DNA of 8,250 nucleotides. Origin: Actinomycetota bacterium. Its GTDB lineage: Bacteria > Actinomycetota > Actinomycetes > S36-B12 > UBA5976. The stretch covers positions 1-8,250 of the forward strand of contig RGCY01000048.1 of the NCBI GenBank assembly GCA_009918865.1. The letters are read 5' to 3'. A model generated the notes under the pieces. The model had not been told where the DNA came from. It saw only the letters and a list, made by a program, of their open reading frames with translations, and ran no database searches. Made by a program: the position numbers and the translations under genes. Shown one piece after another: positions 6,501-8,250 of the stretch (position 1 is its first letter; each line of letters starts with the position of its first letter).

Positions 6501-7152
6501 CTTTGACAAGGTGGGTAACGGTTTGACTTACTCCTTTGCGATCACAGCAACCAACGCCAAGGGAACCTCAGCGTCCACTGAGTCGCCTAAGGTCACCCCT
6601 GGAACTGCTGCTGCTCCGACCATCGACAACATCACTGCCGCCAACGGCAAGTTGACGTTGGAATTCACACCTGGCGATTCAGGCATGGCAGCGACGCGCT
6701 ACTACCAGTACTCACTCAATGGTGGCGCGACCTGGGTGACTAACCGCAAGTTCACCTCAAACACTTTCACCATCAGCAAGTTGCGCAACGGCGAGACTTA
6801 CTCGGTGAAGGTTCGCGCGGTCAACCGCTTCGGCGCTGGCCAAGCATCTGAGGGCTACGACGCGGCACCGATTGCTGATGCGCCGAGTGCACCGCGTGTG
6901 AGCAAGACATCAACCACGTCGAGCTCCATCACCGTCTACTTCAAGGCTGGGTACAACGGCGGTGCGGACATCACTGACTACGAGTACTCAGTTGACGGTG
7001 GTGACTCCTGGACCTCAGCCGGAACGACGAGCAGCCCAGTGACCATCGAGGGGCTTGACCCACTGACGACATACGCCGTGACTCTGCGTGCCATCAACAG
7101 CACCGGTGAAGGCACCGCGTCGACAGTGCGCAACGTCAAGACCCGCCGCTGA
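3400..7152 (+). CDS. Secreted modular protein: signal peptide, six Ig-like repeats, three fibronectin-III domains
   Basis: This is an exported protein of 1250 residues. A signal peptide (residues 1-34) is followed by Ig-like repeats at about residues 41-183 (A), 192-339 (A), 350-515 (B), 526-673 (A), 680-824 (A) and 827-969 (A). Fibronectin-III domains follow at 973-1073, 1074-1162 and 1163-1250. Type A repeats share DKSYWWTNE, WVKFVxAG, a Big_1-like core (VTDxxGxAV, TTDAxGxATF), AEPRPVxPSxMDYWDDSR and EHIDRVWTHTVK. Repeats 2 to 6 each carry exactly two cysteines, at differing positions, which suggests disulfide-stabilised extracellular domains. The chain ends NVKTRR with no LPxTG motif, hydrophobic anchor or S-layer-type motif that I can see, so the protein is either released or held non-covalently. 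It is a paralogue of the truncated gene upstream but has its own promoter region with two LacI-like operators and its own terminator. No catalytic domain is recognisable. A structural, adhesive or glycan-binding role is inferred only from the architecture. Confidence 0.9.
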   Translation: MSKIFKRLHRAVAVVVSATIAAAVAVVAAPAAHADGVPSEVNIRLSAEDKAHMTDKSYWWTNEPASVSWVKFVEAGAELVLHYTVTDTNGAAVPGATLTLNAGGNATFTGSLTETTDADGAATFTLRNTVDNATAEPRPVPPSTMDYWDDSRGGFAEIKFDLNPTIGAATEHVDRVWTHTVKTADAPAVKEANLYLSASNTASMTNKSYWWTNEAASRSWVKFVEAGSTLSLTYCATTTSGDAIANQDMTLKTGAINRASFTGTLTATTDANGCATFSLQNTTSNDNAEPRPVAPSTMDYWDDSRGATLGGIESTYNFEPTIGYDIEHVDRVWTHTVKAEVQDLPLPSHVNIRLISPSMDLGSNAYDATDWIRPYIDANSKVFLTYLDAGSTTSFTYKATDADTGAAVANKSISLVVNANWSCSNATFEVNGVTAGPDWCNGDGQTKVSGTTDANGEVTFSVKSTNTTDEAEARPSAFNQPSDKWGAGERKSNIQITMGATRESIDILFGHIIKPVPAPTPLPAEVNIRVSDADKASMADKSYWWTNEPASRSLVKFITAGDDFSVTYKVTDTAGNAVANVNLTLKCLGGTASFSGCTDGKIVKVTNSAGEATFTVKSTTPDAAAEPRPVAPSSMNYWDDSRTVPAESNYNFEPTVGAPIEHIDRIWTHTVKAAAAAIPVANIYLTDASKVGMTDKSYWWTNEAASHSLVKFVVAGGTLVLTYRATDANGAALSGKAVTLNSAAGGGCFTGNFSGTTNSDGYVTFTLTNCTAPANAEPYPTAPSNIGYWDDSRVVSPEVKYDFWPTLGASVEHIDRVWTHTVRAEELTIRLSDADTASMTDKSYWWTNEPDSHSWVKFVTAGDTLTLTYRVTDANGAVAGRTVTLNAAAGGGCFTGSLTGTTNSSGYVTFSLKNCTADADAEPRPVSPSSMDYWDDSRTVENEVKYDFSPTAGAGVEHIDRVWTHTVKAPSKPDAISAIYVTPGDGSIDVSFDAPFDGGSAITGYSVTAKFYTGTNKVNTVKKFTLGADETFFTFDKVGNGLTYSFAITATNAKGTSASTESPKVTPGTAAAPTIDNITAANGKLTLEFTPGDSGMAATRYYQYSLNGGATWVTNRKFTSNTFTISKLRNGETYSVKVRAVNRFGAGQASEGYDAAPIADAPSAPRVSKTSTTSSSITVYFKAGYNGGADITDYEYSVDGGDSWTSAGTTSSPVTIEGLDPLTTYAVTLRAINSTGEGTASTVRNVKTRR
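3520..6306 (+). repeat. Array of six protein repeats (A, A, B, A, A, A) in the intact gene
   Basis: The units are 3520-3948 (A), 3973-4416 (A), 4447-4944 (B), 4975-5418 (A), 5437-5871 (A) and 5878-6306 (A). Each A unit opens with a strand such as VNIRLS or ANLYLS, then DKSYWWTNE or NKSYWWTNE, and closes with EHxDRxWTHTV. The B unit opens VNIRLISPSMD, has ATDWIRPYI in place of the YWW motif, and closes ESIDILFGHIIKP. Linkers are 6-10 residues, except between repeats 5 and 6, where only two residues (EE) separate them. The last two units are visibly the most similar in DNA, notably around 5627-5735 and 6056-6164. The B unit shares SNIQIT(M/V)GA with the second B unit of the upstream gene. Confidence 0.85.
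6316..7149 (+). other. Three fibronectin type III domains at the C-terminus of the intact gene
   Basis: The domains are 6316-6618, 6619-6885 and 6886-7149. The second and third have the YQYSLNGGATW and YEYSVDGGDSW strand and the VKVRAVNRFGAG or VTLRAINSTGEG end, like the two FnIII domains of the upstream paralogue. The first is more divergent (GYSVTAKFYTGTNKVNTVKK) but keeps the DGSIDVSFDAP start and YSFAITATNAKG end. The protein terminates directly after the third domain. Confidence 0.8.
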
Positions 7153-7153
7153 C

Positions 7154-7196
7154 CACCCATTCATGTGGGTGCCCGTAACGGGTGCTCATGTGAATG
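7154..7196 (+). repeat. Imperfect inverted repeats just after the stop of the intact repeat gene
   Basis: CACCC (7154-7158) can pair with GGGTG (7167-7171). An alternative nested structure pairs CATTCA (7158-7163) with TGAATG (7191-7196) around a tight CCCGT-A-ACGGG hairpin (7172-7182). The two foldings are mutually exclusive at the base of the stem. It may be a 3' mRNA-stabilising structure or part of the terminator region; no T-tract follows it directly. Confidence 0.35.
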
Positions 7197-7205
7197 TCTC
7201 TCCTC

Positions 7206-7246
7206 GACTAAGGCCCTCCCCCTATGGGAGGGCCTTAGTCATGTTT
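7206..7246 (+). terminator. Terminator hairpin after the intact repeat gene
   Basis: A perfect 15-bp stem, GACTAAGGCCCTCCC (7206-7220) with GGGAGGGCCTTAGTC (7226-7240), encloses the 5-base loop CCTAT and is followed by ATGTTT. The T-run is short, but the stem is very stable. It lies between convergent genes and could also slow transcription arriving from the ABC operon on the minus strand. The stretch 7247-7342 shows nothing else that I can support. Confidence 0.75.
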
Positions 7247-7342
7247 GGAGGCTGCCGGTGCCCCTCTGATTGCAAGGGCTCGCCGCCCCCGAGCGACATA
7301 ACTGCGTGGCGAAGGCGCTCAGAATTGGCGTGGGCAGCGCGT

Positions 7343-8143
7343 CTAAACGTGCTGCAGGTCACGGCGACGGAACGCCCACATGGCTAATGCCAAGAACACC
7401 GCTGACAGCCCTAACGGCTTGACCACAGCCATAACATCAAAGGAGGATGTCAATGGATTGCTGCCCAAGGTCCATTGAAATGGGTTGTAGGGCAGCACAG
7501 CATCGAAGGTGTTGACCAGCGGCGCAAGTGAGTAGAACACGAACAGCACCAATGCCACGCCGACGCTGATTCCAAGGGCTGCGCCCTTGCGTCCTACCAG
7601 TGCGCCAAGCAGTGCCCCGAAGGTTGCGAACAGCACGCCCAAGCACGCGCAGACTGCAACTCCGGCGGCAAGTCTGCTCGTTGACACCTTCATATCTGCA
7701 AGGGCGACACCTGGCACCAGTGCCGCAAGGCAGATCCCTGCCACCAAAAGCAACGAACCAATGACCGCGGATGATTTGCCCACGAGAACACGCGTGCGAG
7801 AAATAGGAAGCGTGAACAGCACATCTGCAGTGCCGCGTTCTTCCTCTTCGGCGGTGAACCCAGCTCCCCAAGACGCACCAACAGCGATGAATACGAGCGG
7901 CAACATCAAACTGAATAATTCGGTGCCAAGGTAGCCGGTGCCAGATGTGTAGTCCTGGATTCGAAAGACTTTCTTGAAAACATCGGGATACTGCTCAATG
8001 AATTGCTTAAGCCCAGCACTAGACCGCTGCACAGTTGGGTAAACGGAGACCTGCAGTGAGATGAGTGCGGCGGCTGTGATGGCCCACGCAAGCAACACTC
8101 GCCAGTGCTCACGGACATCGCGAAAGGCGATTGCGCGAGTCAT
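7343..8143 (-). CDS. ABC-2 type transporter permease
   Basis: This is a 266-residue integral membrane protein starting at ATG 8143-8141 and ending TAG at 7345-7343. Six hydrophobic segments are visible at about residues 16-36, 75-95, 125-148, 158-182, 188-210 and 237-257. A long extracytoplasmic loop (residues 37-72, PTVQRSSAGLKQ to DYTSGTGY) follows the first. Between segments 2 and 3 lies the EEEERGTADVLFTLPISRTR motif that marks ABC-2 export permeases and contacts the ATPase. The length is normal for the family. The start overlaps the stop of the ATPase gene by 4 bp (ATGA), so the two form a co-translated exporter operon. GAAGG about 9 bases upstream is a usable ribosome binding site. The substrate cannot be read from the sequence; such two-gene exporters handle drugs, lipids or polysaccharides. 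It converges on the repeat genes and need not be related to them. Confidence 0.88.
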   Translation of the reverse strand: MTRAIAFRDVREHWRVLLAWAITAAALISLQVSVYPTVQRSSAGLKQFIEQYPDVFKKVFRIQDYTSGTGYLGTELFSLMLPLVFIAVGASWGAGFTAEEEERGTADVLFTLPISRTRVLVGKSSAVIGSLLLVAGICLAALVPGVALADMKVSTSRLAAGVAVCACLGVLFATFGALLGALVGRKGAALGISVGVALVLFVFYSLAPLVNTFDAVLPYNPFQWTLGSNPLTSSFDVMAVVKPLGLSAVFLALAMWAFRRRDLQHV

Positions 8144-8250
8144 GCCGCACGACCTTCGACGAGGGAAGTGAAGACATCTTCGAGCCGCTGTTCATGGCTG
8201 TGTACGGCGATGACTCCATGCTCTGCAGCACTTGCAAGCACTTCGGCTTG
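8140..8250 (-). CDS. ABC transporter ATP-binding protein, C-terminal end, cut by window edge
   Basis: The last 36 residues are visible. They read QAEVLASAAEHGVIAVHSHE, then QRLEDVFTSLVEGRAA and a TGA at 8142-8140. The ending 'xLEDVFxxLVxG' is the usual C-terminus of ABC-2-partner ATPases of the CcmA/DrrA type. The Walker and signature motifs lie outside the window. The stop overlaps the permease start (ATGA), which supports the pairing. Confidence 0.8.
   Translation of the reverse strand, partial: QAEVLASAAEHGVIAVHSHEQRLEDVFTSLVEGRAA

Noticed and set aside
7088..7387. Plus-strand open frame overlapping the end of the repeat gene and the region after it.
   Set aside because: It is out of frame with the real gene, runs through the terminator hairpin, has no ribosome binding site, and has an unremarkable Arg/Pro-rich translation.
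7587..7934. Plus-strand open frame opposite the ABC permease.
   Set aside because: The minus strand here has clear transmembrane segments and the ABC-2 motif. The plus frame is a Ser/Thr/Ala/Pro-rich shadow.

Overview
The window looks like a piece of a bacterial, probably actinobacterial, chromosome or metagenome contig of intermediate GC. The base composition is roughly half G+C at the left edge and somewhat higher in the rest. The actinobacterial assignment is an inference from three things: an Ala/Val-rich secretory signal, fibronectin-III domains of the 'YSLDGGxTW' kind, and an Ig-like domain of the 'QTINFTPATAMKVG...GSCTVTAKLAGDATY' kind. No rRNA, tRNA, CRISPR array, insertion sequence or integrase is visible.

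Layout. (1) Positions 1-192, minus strand: the first 64 codons of a Nif3/DUF34-family metal-binding protein. Its start overlaps the stop of a second minus-strand gene (192-about 410), of which only a C-terminal membrane helix and charged tail remain. (2) About 355-425: a junction. The minus-strand membrane gene loses its N-terminal part here, and a plus-strand repeat gene begins abruptly in the middle of a domain. It is either a real rearrangement or an assembly misjoin. (3) 420-3143, plus: a 5'-truncated secreted repeat protein with four Ig-like repeats (the first incomplete), two fibronectin-III domains and a C-terminal Ig-like domain. A perfect 14-bp hairpin terminator follows. (4) 3231-3399: a regulatory region carrying two direct copies of a LacI-family-like operator (TGAAAGCGYTTTCA type) 23 bp apart, then a good ribosome binding site. 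(5) 3400-7152, plus: an intact 1250-residue paralogue with a signal peptide, six Ig-like repeats and three fibronectin-III domains. A perfect 15-bp hairpin terminator follows. (6) 7343-8250, minus: an ABC-2 type permease and, overlapping its start by 4 bp, the C-terminal end of the partner ABC ATPase. They converge on the repeat genes.

The main content is the pair of tandem paralogous surface or secreted proteins. Both are built from two related repeat types. Type A is about 140-150 residues and carries the conserved signatures DKSYWWTNE, AEPRPVxPSxMDYWDDSR and EHIDRVWTHTVK. Type B is about 165 residues and shares the Big_1-like core but has different ends. I do not recognise the complete repeat as a named domain. 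The domain order differs between the two genes, which suggests duplication and shuffling. The intact copy has no visible cell-wall sorting signal or C-terminal membrane anchor, and its promoter region suggests carbohydrate-responsive control. A role in adhesion or in binding a polymer is an inference, not shown by the sequence. The flanking Nif3 and ABC genes appear unrelated to the repeat proteins.
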